Positions 48,201-60,230 of a DNA stretch of 64,000 nt are shown in pieces (the stretch's first letter is position 1; each line of letters starts with the position of its first letter). Made by a program: the position numbers and the translations under genes. Source of the DNA: Enoplolaimus lenunculus (Eukaryota > Nematoda > Enoplea > Enoplida > Thoracostomopsidae). Location: contig JASANG010001251.1 of assembly GCA_030248215.1 (NCBI GenBank), positions 1 through 64,000 of the forward strand, in the 5' to 3' direction. The notes below the pieces were generated by a model. That model was not told where the DNA came from. It worked only from the letters and a program-made list of their open reading frames with translations, and searched no databases.

Positions 48201-50524
48201 TTGTTGATTTGGAACGACCGCTAGGAGTTGCCATGGCAACTACAGCTGGTTGTTGTGCAGTTGTTCCAATAGTAACAGCAACTGACTGCTGTTCACTTGT
48301 TGCCACGTCAATAACTGCTGGTCGCTGTATACTTGTTGCCAGAGCAACATCAGCTGTTGGGCGTGAACGAATATTCCAACTTTTCACCATGGCAACAGAA
48401 GTTAACGGTGATCCAACATCAAACTGAGCATTATGCCTTAGATGTCTATTCGGAGTTTGTTCGGTTTCAGCACCAACTCTCGCACCCAGAGCAGGATTAT
48501 TATTGTCGTCAACCTCGATTTCACATTTCACAGCCCTCAAAATACTACTCCAAAGGTTCGGTTTTGAAATAAGACCTTCGCCAACTTGTTGACATTTATC
48601 ACTTTCTGTCTTCAATCTGTTTAATTGTTCTTTGTTACTATATTTGTTCGATTCTTTGATATGTTCTATGTTTTGTGTATAATCGCTAACTTCACTTTGT
48701 TGTTTATAGCTAGTTATATCTTGTTGCTTACAGATTGTTATATCTTGGCCACCGCCTGTAAAAACGGTCGTTTTCTCATTGTTTCCAGAATTCATCACCA
48801 TAGAACGACGAGGTACCGCGTCACATTCTTCTGCAGCCCCAGGGATGCTTTTGTTTCCGTAGGTTGAATCTTTACTGCAATCAGTCGTTTTATTTGTACT
48901 ACTAGCTTTTCTCGCTGTCGCTAGCCGAGATACTATACTTTCAAGCACAATACTACGCGGCGTTAATGATATCACTTTGAGTTTTGGAAACACACGTTCA
49001 ACAATAACTGTTGCTGCTGTTAGGCCAGTGGTAGACGCCGACGATTGAGTTTGCGAACCATTAGTTCCAATGAGATCTAAATTAGAAACACGATATTTTG
49101 AATTATTGATGCAATATACGGCTAAGTTATATACATAGCCAATATCTAGCAGACAGTACACGCTACACACATTTGTCAAAATAAACAATGGGGGGCGAGG
49201 TTCAATTGCTAAGAAGAAACCTGATATAACCCCTGTTACTTTTCAAAAAATTATTGCGGTTGCGCTATATATGCAACTTGCAATTTTAAGCGTTTGACAC
49301 CAACTCTGCCATGGCTCAACAGTGAATCGTAATCATGCTTATATATGACCACACTATGGACTCTTCATCTCATTTTTTCATATGGAGGGCTGCCTCAAGC
49401 TTGAACCTTAGAAAACCTATGAGCCACTCAAGAAAGGAAACACGATTTCCCTAAATATATTCTGGACCCAATTTTGTACATGTTTTAAACTCATGTTACT
49501 GCTAGTTGACAAACCCAATCGTAATTAACAGTTACATACCTTGATCTGAATCGCCTTTCGTCACCATTGGGGTTCTGTTCAGACTTTCAGGAGACACTAC
49601 AACAGTCTTCTTTCTTGTCTCATCGCTGTGATCATTTTCCGATAAGGCCCACGTCGTCCCAGGCACATCTCTCTCGCAGACCTTGCCAACATCCTGTACT
49701 CCTGCAACCAGTTTTGCTTCTGCACGTTCACAATCATCAATTGCAATAGGATGACACTTACTTGACGAAATACACCGCGATGCAATTTCACACAACGCTG
49801 CTTGATTTTCAAGTTTTATTCGCTTTATAGAGCTCGAAGTAATCAAATTGTTTGTAGAACGAGTTTCAGTTGGAATTGTTCTCTCGTGGTTGAAGCCTTT
49901 AAGCGGCAGTTTGTTTTCTGAGCCGGTCGTAGATTGACACCTGTTGTCGTCGAAATCTATAATCATACACAAACAAATTTCAATCAACCTAAATTTTCAA
50001 TAAACCTTAAAATTATTAACTAGAAAAAACAAACATTCAAACCCAAATAAATAAAACACACAACTTTTGATTTTCAACACTCACTGACCAGCTTTGTCAA
50101 TAGCGTATGTTTCGCATCTTCGGGCAAAAACTGTCAAATTTTTACCCGCGTGTTACAAATCTTAACCCGCGGCTGATTTTTTTACCCGACCCGCATTTGC
50201 CCGCGGGTAAAGTCCCACTCTGGCGCCACCCCAAACATTTACGTACTGCAGACTGTTGTGACGTGGGTACAAGTATACGACGGTGTATATACGATAAATA
50301 CTCCACGACTTACCATCCAATACAGTTGGCGAAGGCAGACCAGCCGCTGTCCAAATCTCACCACCGGATAAATTGCTCAACCACGTCAGATCTGTTAATT
50401 CATCGTCATTATCTTCACTGACCGCAGCAATATCTTCGCCATATTCAATTTCGTCGTGTTTTTTCTGTTTCAGCACGGCCGATGTACCATCGTCAACAAG
50501 CAACATACTCCTCGATAGCAACAA
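45298..50524 (-). CDS. Highly diverged FoxN2/3-like forkhead transcription factor
   Basis: Six phase-consistent exons: 50,314-50,524, 49,540-49,956, 47,818-49,076, 46,880-47,004, 46,355-46,416 and 45,298-45,428. An internal Met at 50,504-50,506 is an alternative start. The first exon has the acidic DDELTDLTWLSNL motif that resembles the N-terminal region of FoxN2/3. A long low-complexity part (Ser/Thr, Gln, Ala) follows. The forkhead lies at the end of the third exon and in the fourth: CLVYEILANAEKS for helix 1, VLTLASICERLAAQYRYY for helix 2, then TRVRHALRRSECFWAIP for the recognition helix, an intron, and KCWTIASECLKHADL for the strand and wing. Arg and His of the usual RH pair remain, but W and N of the common W.NS.RHN core are replaced, so DNA specificity may have changed. 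It is inferred to be nuclear. The gene ends VVYSIAL-stop, or through further 3' exons (see findings). Confidence 0.72.
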
Positions 50525-50529
50525 TTTGG

Positions 50530-53150
50530 CACAAGCCTAATCTGACGTTATAGGATAATGCCGCCAACTGATTGATTTATATGTATTAGTGAAACTTTTA
50601 TAACAAAGATCAACATATCTGCTGGCTGTACACCTGAAGTATATAGTTTTGTGTATAAAAACAGTGAAGTTGTGAGGCACTCAAGGACAAGAAGAACATT
50701 TTGGGGGTTTTGTTTCTTACTGTTTTAAATCCAGCAGGTTCACACCGAAACTCCGGATAAATTGTCAAAAAGTTCAACAACCTATATATGTACCATTCGA
50801 CGCGGGATACTGGAAGCCCCTAATTATGTTAGTTAGTGACCACGGCCAATACTATCTTCATTAGCGATGGGCATCGGATATTTTTTACATCTGGATATTC
50901 GGTTGCTTGCCGGATATCCGAAACTCGGTTTTGCGTTTTTGAAGTTTCTGAAATTCAATTTTCGTTTCTTAAGCACTTGTTTTAACTTGCTGCTCTAAGG
51001 GAAGTACCCTGACCCAAAAGCTGATTATGAGTGAAACATGCAATTGTAAAAATAGTTATTTATTATGCAACTGATTTAATAATGCTGAATATATTGCTAC
51101 TGACTTATAAATACTTGGGTTGGCCAGGCCATGTTGTCTAGATCGTTAGTTATTATGCTGAGACTTAAACTAAAGAACATGGTTTTGGTTGTTACATTGC
51201 AAAACTAATATTGGTTCAAATATTCAGCATTATTGAAGCAATTGCATAATAAACAATTATTTTCACAATTGTATGTTTTACGCGCATAACAATCAGCTGG
51301 TGGGTCAGTGCACTTCCCTTACAGCAGCAAGTTAAAACATGTGCTTAAGAAACGAAAATTGAATTTCTAGAAAACCTATTCCAAAGGATACTAAAATCAA
51401 ATGGGAAACGCAACTATAGCTCAATGTTCGTGCTTAAGCCATAGATAACACTCAAATCTTGTATATAAAATTTACTCATAAATACAAAAATAAAACAAAG
51501 CTGAATACTTTAAAACTGCCAAACATTACGTATCTATGCAAACTTGTTCAAAATACATAGTTATACAGCGTAGAGTGTTGTGGATGTCCGTATCGTTAAA
51601 ATTCAGTGCGGATATTGCACCGCATCCGCTTTATTTCCGCGGATGCTTTCATCACATTTACAGCATAATGCTAATTATAAACAAGACAAAGCGCAAGAAT
51701 GAGCATATACCTATTAAGCCTAGACACAAAATTGAATGCTTTGCCTGTGCATTAAAACGTGTGAATTAACAAATTCGAATGCTTGGAAACGCGAATTTAA
51801 AAAATTCGCATCCGCAGTAGTGAAGTCCAAAAATCCGCAAATTTTAAATCTTAAGATCCGAAATATCCTTAATATAAGCTATATGTTTTTGCATGCCGTG
51901 ATACCGTCATTTGTATCGGCAAATTACCGGTAAAACTCAATTCTATACCAGGATACAACCACATCTACCACTCTGTAAATGATTCTGACAGAACACCAAC
52001 TTTCGGCTAAGGTAGGATTTTTGAAGGGCCCCTAATTTCGCAATTGGAGCTGGTTTTTAACTCTGGTCCTGGTGTAAAGAACCGTAATTATTAAAGCTTG
52101 TAACTTGAATATCCTAACAAATTAGCGGACGAAATCAACATGAAATAAAATTGCAATCAAAAACAGTTTCCAGATAAAAAACATACACAAACTTAAATTT
52201 TACAACAGTAAGCCACTGTTATCTTGCAACAATCCTCAGCTTAATTCGAAAATAAACTCAACACATTCCTATTTAACACGAAGCAGGTATTTTAGGCGCC
52301 ACAAACACTGCAAATAATACAGAAATTACTCAAAGAGTTGTTTGACCAAAGCTTTTGACAACAACTAACGCATACGTAGACAACTAAGACCCGACACATT
52401 CGGTTACACGACCTTGTTTCCGAAATGAACAACAGCCAAAGTAAACATTTAAATCAACCTCTATACATCCTATACATTTAAAACCCAAACACAACTCCAC
52501 AATATATTAGGCTCAACAGACGGCTAAATTCCCATTAGGCAAACTTGATATATAATCTTTTAATACATCCAATCCCTCGATATATTATGTATGCATATAT
52601 ATATAATTATATATATAATATATATATATATAATATATACATATATACAAACGATCAAACCACACTGCGCCGTCCGTGTAGTGCCACAGGTATGGCGTCT
52701 TTTATGCTTGAAATGCCGCTGGTTAATTAATTTAAGTACTTATACATACCTAATGCATGCAAAATTGCAAACAAAACAATATATAAATACATGCAGAAAT
52801 ATTCAGCACACAAACATATAATTTATTATGCGATTATGCTTGAATAATGCACAACGTAGGAGCTTAATCTGTTTTACTAGACACGCCTAATAGCATTACT
52901 GATCTGACCAAAGAATCTATTTTTATAGCGCTATGTATGTTGTAATTTAGATTAAATATCTATACATTATTCTGCACACGCTATACCCGAAAACAAGTAC
53001 ATACATATATATAATCAATCATTGAAATTATTTTGAATTATGCACATAAATAAATAACAACAACTATGTATTAAATAGAAACTAACACCTGGCGGCGATT
53101 CGTATCAAGAATTCAAATGACACGTAGCTGATAGCCATTTAGCTCACATT
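50530..53150. other. Intergenic, with an inverted repeat and motif-rich fragments
   Basis: Contents: a left-end piece of the CGGATAT family (50,866-50,925), an inverted repeat at 50,938-51,375, and a GCGGATGC/GCATCCGC motif cluster (51,560-51,850). A TATATAAT microsatellite lies at 52,585-52,645. No host exon recognised. Confidence 0.55.
50938..51375. repeat. Inverted repeat with arms of about 155 bp
   Basis: AATTCAATTTTCGTTTCTTAAG near 50,950 and its inverse CTTAAGAAACGAAAATTGAATT near 51,345 are the outer parts of arms 50,938-51,093 and 51,222-51,375. The inner ends carry AATAATGCTGAATAT and ATATTCAGCATTATT. About 128 bp separates them. Arms differ by scattered substitutions and small indels. 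Confidence 0.8.
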
Positions 53151-53399
53151 TTTCATGTTCCTCTAAACGTCCCATGTTTAAACAGAAGAGTAGCTTTGAC
53201 CTGGAAGTACTTGCGCATTTCGCCTACAAACGCAGACAGCGAACAGTTATGGAGCACCGCTACCTGGTTATACAGCGATTTGAGAAACAGAACGACCCCT
53301 CCGATTAACCAAAATTCTATTTTTTGAAATGAAACACAAAACACTGATTTTATTGTGACAAGGCATAAATAGTTGCATTTTCGGGTCTAAATCATTTAA

Positions 53400-53770
53400 G
53401 CATCGTGTAAAAAATATGGGTCATTCGAGGTTATAACGTATACGCTATGTTAAAAAATTCTCCAGTCGATTCGATTTGCCCGGGATCAAAAACATCACTG
53501 TAGCTTTGAGTTAGGGTTGTACTGAGGAAGTTTTCAGACAGTTGTCCCGAGCTTTTTCGAAGGGTATGGGGCACAGTAGCCAAGAGAAAAACAAAGCAAA
53601 AATAAAGTTTGGTGACGATTTATTAGTTTAATTGTATGAAACGGCAAATCAGAGCAGATAGAAAATTCAAAACTTTTGTTACAAAATCTTATTTTTAATT
53701 CCGGTAACGGTTAAAATTTGACCGATACCGAGATCAGAAGTCTCGGTCTCGGTGGGTTGCGTTCCCTGAA
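53400..53770. repeat. Dispersed repeat with GGTCTCGGT motif
   Basis: GGGATCAAAAACATCACTGTAGC and AAATAAAGTTTGGTGACGATTTATTAGTTTAATTG-type sequence recur in the transporter intron at about 61,600-61,890, where a GGTCTCGGTCTCG stretch follows in both. Other GGTCTCGGT/ACCGAGAC pieces are at 54,610-54,700 and 55,275-55,312. Confidence 0.65.
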
Positions 53771-54877
53771 AGGCATAAACCAAATTCTAAGTTTTTACAT
53801 AAGCTTATCAAAAAAATAACCACACAGCAAACGATAACATGAATAGACATTACAAATAAATAAAAATGGTGTTACCAGTATGCCTCTCGCGTTGTCATGA
53901 TACTTATCTAAACGGTGTCTGGGGCGAAACCGGACCAGGGCTGGGGTTGCATCGGCACTGGACGAAAAATTGCCGGTTTTTTGCCGACAATTTTCGCCCA
54001 CATAACAGTCAGTTTGAATGCTATCAACTTCATTTCTTGGCGTATATCAGTTGTCTGATCAGGGAAACTGTTATCTCTCTGGCGTTTATGTTTCAAAAAA
54101 ATTAATTAAAGTGAAATGTTCTCATAAAATTATAATTTCTTACTTTATTTATTACTAAGGCGTGGTGGCACAAACGCAACGATTGAAAACTTTCACAAAA
54201 CTATTCCCAACTTCAATTTATAACAGACGTTGCACACATATGAAAATGAACTTAAGCAGATTATATGCGACCGTCACTGCCAATATTAATGAAATGTAAA
54301 AAGCTCATTCACTTTGCTTGTGCTGCGCAATTTTATTTACTAGATTATTTCCCACGTTCCTGAAGCGTAATCCTATCCCTAAGCCATCCATGCCATAATG
54401 TGATAAAATAACCACTTTGGGTGAACTTGAGCCTTCTAATACAACAGTCATAGTATGAAGCAAATTAAACAATTGTCAAGTACACATCCGATGTTAAGTG
54501 TTTGACGTATATACATTTAGTCCAAAATATGAGTAAAACATTGCTACGTCATTTCTTCAAGACAAACTAGCTCAGCTAATACCAATTGTTTATTACTTTT
54601 TTTACCTCATTGGTCTCGATTATCAAAAGCCGAGACTCAAAAAAATTACACCGACACCAGCCAAACCCCGAGACTTGTCGCGACCGAGAACGCTCATTCC
54701 TGCCACTGGTAACAACAAATAACAAACTGGATTATTAAGTAGTAAAATGGGAGCATAAACACATCGGAATGTTATAACAAAAATATGCGACTAGTTTAGA
54801 TATGTACAATATACAGATCTTGCAAATCTAAGCGAAACAAAATGTCACAACAACGACTACAATTACATGCAAACAAT

Positions 54878-55202
54878 GCCTGGGTTTTTGAAACCTTACT
54901 TAAGCGTTTACTTAAGTTATACTTAAGTAATTAATTACTTAAGTCGCCGAATTAGGTAAATACTTAACTTTTTAACAAAAATGAATAAACGCCAAATGTA
55001 AGAAGCAATTGTCATAACAAGAAAATAATAATTTTACATTATATTAAAGGAGACACCATAAGTCTTTAATCCCGACAGACCAAGCAAAGTATATTTACAT
55101 AACTTAAGTACGCTTTTAAAAACGATAAAATGGTTAAGTAATTTTTAGCACACAATTAAGTACTAAGTCGGACATAAGTAGGGTTTCGGAAACCCAGCCA
55201 AT
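54878..55202. mobile_element. ACTTAAGT-rich element, copy 1
   Basis: ATGCCTGGGTTTTTGAAACC at the left and GGGTTTCGGAAACCCAGCCA at the right, with repeated ACTTAAGT palindromes inside (about 54,896-54,945). The second copy, in inverted orientation, is at about 56,750-57,145 within an intron of the LDLa gene. Confidence 0.65.
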
Positions 55203-55842
55203 GTCTTTTATGCAACCACAAGCAAATCCTAGACTTCCAAGTATGATTTAGCATCCACATACTATTGCGCTGGGAATGAAAGTCTCGGTCTCGGTTTTTA
55301 ACCGAGACCATTAATCCTTGCTAGCATGTGAAAAATCGGCGCTTAGTTGTGGTTCAACTTGAACATAACAGATAACACTGACCGTATACCAAAGATTCCA
55401 ACAGGAACAAAGTAATAATTTTCATACCAAATTACTGTTGGAATTTTTTCAGCTATTTTATCATCAAGTTTTACGTAAACACATTAGAAAGTTTATTAAC
55501 AAAATTGAACTAATTGCAAAAACATTCCTTTCGAAATAACAATTTTTCAAAAGCAAAGTTTCCATTTTTGCATACATATATACATAGTTTCTCCATAATA
55601 ACGAGATTTTTCAGAATACAGCATCTTAATTTTATTAACGTTATAATCCATACTAATCAAACCAAGTTTCATAAAAACAGTATTGACCGCTGTAAAGGAA
55701 AAATTCGCATTTTCGTACCGAAACCAGAATTCCAACTGCATCCTAACCACAAAAAATTCTGCCACATAATTCGGAAAACCTGCCAAATATACACATCCAC
55801 TCCAAATATATAGGTGCGTTGACTTCAACACAAACATTCGAA

Positions 55843-58472
55843 TCAATTTGTGACAAACCCAGAATCCTGACTTGATTTCGAGCGTAAGCTCGGTCCGCGT
55901 CGAAGGCGTTCATTGAAAAAGTTATCCATCAAAATATCATCATAACTGGGCGGTGGTGAATTTCCACTAGCGCCAAACGCCATCAATCCTGGGAAGCCAA
56001 AGAGGGCGGCACTGGCTGCGCCATGGTGGGGTCCGACAACAACGGCCGGCCCCAGTGTGCCACTGACAGCATACGGCGGCGGATCTCCGGTTCCGTGGCT
56101 AGACGATGCATAACTGGTTTCACACGATCGGTGAGGACCGTTGCCGCCTTTCGCTCGAGCCATTTTTGTTTGTTTTCGTATGCTGTTAGCTTCTAAATTT
56201 TTTTTATATACGTATGCACACATGGCTCATATAGGGTTTGCACAATAAAAATATTCATCACAATAAAACGACAAGCAATATTACGTATATAACCGTTCAG
56301 CTATTCACATATATACATACGTCAAAACAACAAAAAGTTTAACAAAATTAGTTTTGATGGACGTTGTTAATTCACCGATTGGTAAACCTATTTGCTTACT
56401 CTGTATCAATTTAGTGTTTCTTTCTTTCAACGCTAATGTTAAACGCTCCATGATTCGTGTTGTTCGGCCTGAAATTACGAAGTTCACACCCCAAATAATA
56501 TTAATCAGCGCATAAAAATCGGAGATTCTTCACTCAATAATTTATCACGTAATGGCTTAAAAGAATATCTTAAACGGACTTGAAAACAGTGGGTTGCTTT
56601 GGTTGCATGACAACTTCTAACATAAATTTTTAGAATATAAACGAATAACAGTGCCGTAACTGTTGCTTTCCCGAAACATTGGCTAAGTTTCTGATATCAT
56701 ACTGAAGGAGCTGAACCATTTGTGCCCAATCTTGCTAAGGGCACGTCAACTGTTGGTTTCCCGACACATTGGGTAAGTTTTCAAATCCTACTTATGTACG
56801 ACTTAGTACTTAGGTACGTGCTGAATATTACTTAACCATTTGGTTGTTTTTAAAAGCTTACTTAAGTTATGAAAAGACTTATGTCGCTGATTAAATTTGA
56901 TGTATTACAGATTAACAGCTTAGAAATACTATCAATGATCTAACTGAAATTGCACATACTCTTCGTGCCTGCTAAATATGAAACAGAACTATTAAGTACT
57001 TTTTTGTTATGACAATGCCTCACATTTGGCTTTTATTTTCTTGTTCGAAAAGATAAGTATTTACTTAAGCCAGCGACTTAATAATCTTACGTAAGTATAA
57101 CTTAAGTATATACTTAAGTAAGTTTTTAGAAACGCAGCCAATAAACCTTAAGGTTTAAAAAATGGAACTAGTATATAAACATACGCATTTCCATAATACG
57201 ATTGAGCTCCCATTGTTTGCATTTTTTGATACCCAAAATCATTAAAAATACAAGTGCGATGCAAGCCCCAATTGTGGGCATTACAATCGTCATTGCAGGA
57301 TCAATTAAGGTATCATCCCGCTGAAGTCCTGAAAAAGAAGGCATATGTTGCAATAAATGAGTGCGAATTAAACAACACAATCCTTCATAAAAACACGAAT
57401 TCGAAGAAAATTTAGAATACCATAGCAAAACACATTTCGAATGAGCATCTATAAACAGCTATATGCGTGACTTTCAGTTCCTGTAGCCAGCTAGCAATTG
57501 CCGTCAAAAATTTAATAAACAGTACATAGAAAATAGCCAACACAATCTCTTATAAAATGCGAATTTGAAGAATATTTAGGAATGGTACCTATCTAGCTCA
57601 GGGTGTGACAGCACACCAAAAGATGACGGAGCCGGATAATGAATTCAAATCTAATACTAAATTGCATTCAAATATCAGAACGTAGCAAATAATTCTTCCT
57701 CTCATGGTTTAAGGTACCCAAGGTGTTTACGTGACAAAGGTTAACACATCACATCAATGCAATTTTTAACACTTTAACAACAACCCTATTCCACCATTCT
57801 ATGTTTTTGTAGCCTTGCGTTCAGTTGCAATATTTGTTCGGCCCATGTTCCTTTGAAAGACATACAGTTTTCCGCAGGTAATATAAAATAATGGTGGATA
57901 TGATTAATTCTATTACGTATTTTTGCTTAGGGTTAGGTTATTTTCACGCTAAAGTTTACGCGTAACTGTAACCCAATAACGATCGTGAACGTACATTGGC
58001 ACATGCAAACATTTACATTACATGTATGACAGAAAAAATATGTAAAATTAAGTCAATCAGTTCCATGGTTATTGGAATAAATACAAATGAATGCTTATAT
58101 TTTTTATTTTTTAAAACATCCGACGAGTTAAAATACCGGATAAGGATATCGATTTTTTTGCCGGAGCCGGATATACGGTCGCACCCTGCTAGCTACGTAC
58201 AACCGTGATTGCCAGTAGCTGTAGCTAGCGACACAAGTCATGCTCAGTTACCTTCTGAGGTGTTACGGTGCGGACTAAGAATATTATTCCAAATTTGACT
58301 TATAGTGAGCCATTCATCACTTTACTTATAGATAACGGCTCACCAGTTATTTCTTGACATCCATGTTCATCAGAGCCATCTGGACAATCAATTCGGCCAT
58401 CGCAACGTGAATTTTTAGACAAACACGTCCCATCAGTTTGGCACATGAAAAGAATGTTCGGATCACAGTAAA
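55843..58472 (-). CDS. LDL-receptor class A / transmembrane / PPxY-tail protein (LDLRAD3/4-like), 5' end missing
   Basis: Four phase-matched exons: 58,344-58,472, 57,185-57,328, 56,400-56,468 and 55,843-56,192. The first is one complete LDLa module (YCDPNILFMC ... RCDGRIDCPDGSDEHGC) with the calcium-binding acidic residues. The next carries a transmembrane helix (TIVMPTIGACIALVFLMIL) and a basic stop-transfer stretch. The third is a short basic helix (MERLTLALKERN). The last has two WW-binding motifs, DPPPYAV and PPPSYDDIL, and ends SQDSGFVTN-stop. One LDLa next to the membrane plus two PPxY motifs matches the LDLRAD3/LDLRAD4 group, which recruit Nedd4-type ubiquitin ligases to endosomal membrane proteins. 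The signal peptide and any further LDLa exons were not found between 58,480 and 60,230. Confidence 0.82.
56750..57145. mobile_element. ACTTAAGT-rich element, copy 2 (inverted)
   Basis: ACACATTGGGTAAGTTTTCAA at the left and GTTTTTAGAAACGCAGCCAA at the right, with TACTTAAGTATA and CTTACTTAAGTT motifs. It fills most of the intron just downstream of the transmembrane exon. Confidence 0.6.
57592..57665 (+). other. tRNA-like segment in LDLa-gene intron
   Basis: TAGCTCAGGGTGTGACAGC resembles a D-arm/A box and GAATTCAAATCTAA resembles a T-loop/B box at about the right distance, with a GCACACCAAAAG middle. Stems are weak, so this is probably a tRNA-derived relic. Confidence 0.35.
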
Positions 58473-58479
58473 CTGAAAC

Positions 58480-60230
58480 AATATTACGTAACAGTTGTGT
58501 TAAAATTCAGCTGCGAAATAGTTTGCAGAACTCAGGCATCAGTTAACTCATCGAAAACAATTCAAAACATACCTAAATGAGCAGAATTTTTATGCAACAT
58601 ATCACAACAAGTAGGCCTAAAATTAAAAATGTTAAGATTCCGACTTCGACTGATTGTGCCATAAAAATCGGAATCGGATTTCGTTCTGAATCGGAATTCC
58701 GGTTGCACCCTAATATTTGGATTGCAGCACTCACGGATAATTTTTTCAATTTCCATGTTTGGAGGTATGTGTACAAGTATAGTAAAGGTAAAATAAACTT
58801 CATGCTGGCGTTGCACATCGGTAAAACGATGATGCATATGCAGTGTTTGCATATGCAGTAGCATTAAAACATGGAAGAACCAAGATGCATGAGTATAATG
58901 TGAATGAAGTCCTTATATTGCATTAAGATTGAAAACTCAACAGTTAATTGTGAGGCGGTGTGGCTCGACGGTAGCGCGTTACCTCGTAAGAACGCCCCTC
59001 ATTTTCAGCTGTTAGCACTCATAACTAAAAACAAACCGTACCCTAGCCAACTCAACTTATCACACAAATATCGAGATGAGTATCCTATTCTAAAATATCG
59101 ATTCAACACTAATGTAAATTAAAATTGCAGTAAGAAAATAATGCTATGGCTCAGGTTCTCCAACAAAACGATATTGAAGGTTGAAGTAGCTTATAAACAA
59201 AAACGAAAATAAGTGCACATTAAGTCTTATATACCTGACATGATTGACTGTACTTTACCGTCAGAACAAACTTTCAACAAGATTTACGGTGACTTCTAAT
59301 TCGAACTAATGCACATTAATGTATAATCCCTATAACTTTAGCGTAGTTAACTTGTTCACTAGCTATATATTCTAAATCAGAAATAAACGGTCTGAAAACA
59401 TTTCCAAGTGTTTAAAACACGAGCTGAGATATTAAGAATACCTTTATGGCCTCTTTGCGGAATTAAGTGTGGTACAGTTTCTGAAGTGGCAGAGAGGGTT
59501 TTGGATGCAGATCAAAAGTTGATTAAGAGATTCTAGAACTTGTACTCAAAAAGACATCTTAACACAAATTCTTATACTTTAGAGCATGCCAGCAATTAAT
59601 CTTCGAATTCAATTTATGGACCTTATCGGCTCGAGTATGGCATGCTACCTCCACATAACCATATAGCATGAATTTAATATATCGAATATGGAGTACAACA
59701 AAGTCCACAAGTTGTACGTACGCAAACTGACCTCAAAATTGGATACTGCACAGCTTAATTAATAACTCATGATTACATTATGTGTTTAGTTTTCATCAAG
59801 AAGGCGTTCCAAAATATCGTTATATTTTACGTCTAAAATTATTTACTTAGCTAACAAGACTTATTGTAACAAATTTTAAGGAAAGTTTCGATCAAATAGC
59901 ACAGGGTCAAATAATTTACAAGCATAGTTTATATTCGGAAATAAAGGAAAGATTTTACAACAACTGTATACTTACTGAGGAACAATTAGTGCTTAAGTTC
60001 TTTAATGTACACGCCCAATTTGCACCCACCACAAATTACGAATATGGTTTCACGAAGAAATTGACCTTCAGAGAAATCAGGGCCTAAACTGGATGTTCAT
60101 TTTTTGTCGGGACCAAATTGGATGGAATTTTTATGAGCGACCTTTAATGTTTTAGTAAATCAAATTTGTATATTGTAATTTTATACATATAGTACGTGTA
60201 TCTCCAGTAAATATCAATACGTAACTAACA
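58480..60230. other. Stretch between two divergent genes
   Basis: Contains an AATTCCGG-type element end (GGAATTCCGGTTGCACCC at about 58,688), a D-arm-like GTGTGGCTCGACGGTAGCG at about 58,958 with no T-arm, and otherwise AT-rich sequence. It should contain the missing 5' exon(s) of the LDLa gene and the promoter of the transporter gene, but I cannot point to either. Confidence 0.45.

Noticed and set aside
58562-58864. Minus-strand frames starting MCNASMKFILPLLYLYTYL as the signal peptide of the LDLa gene
   Set aside because: The signal-like frame reaches the GTGAGT donor in phase 0, but the LDLa exon at 58,472 needs phase 1. The frame that fits the phase has no signal peptide.
58958-59030. 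Possible tRNA gene (GTGTGGCTCGACGGTAGCG)
   Set aside because: The D-arm-like start has no T-arm (no TTCRANY loop) or acceptor stem after it.
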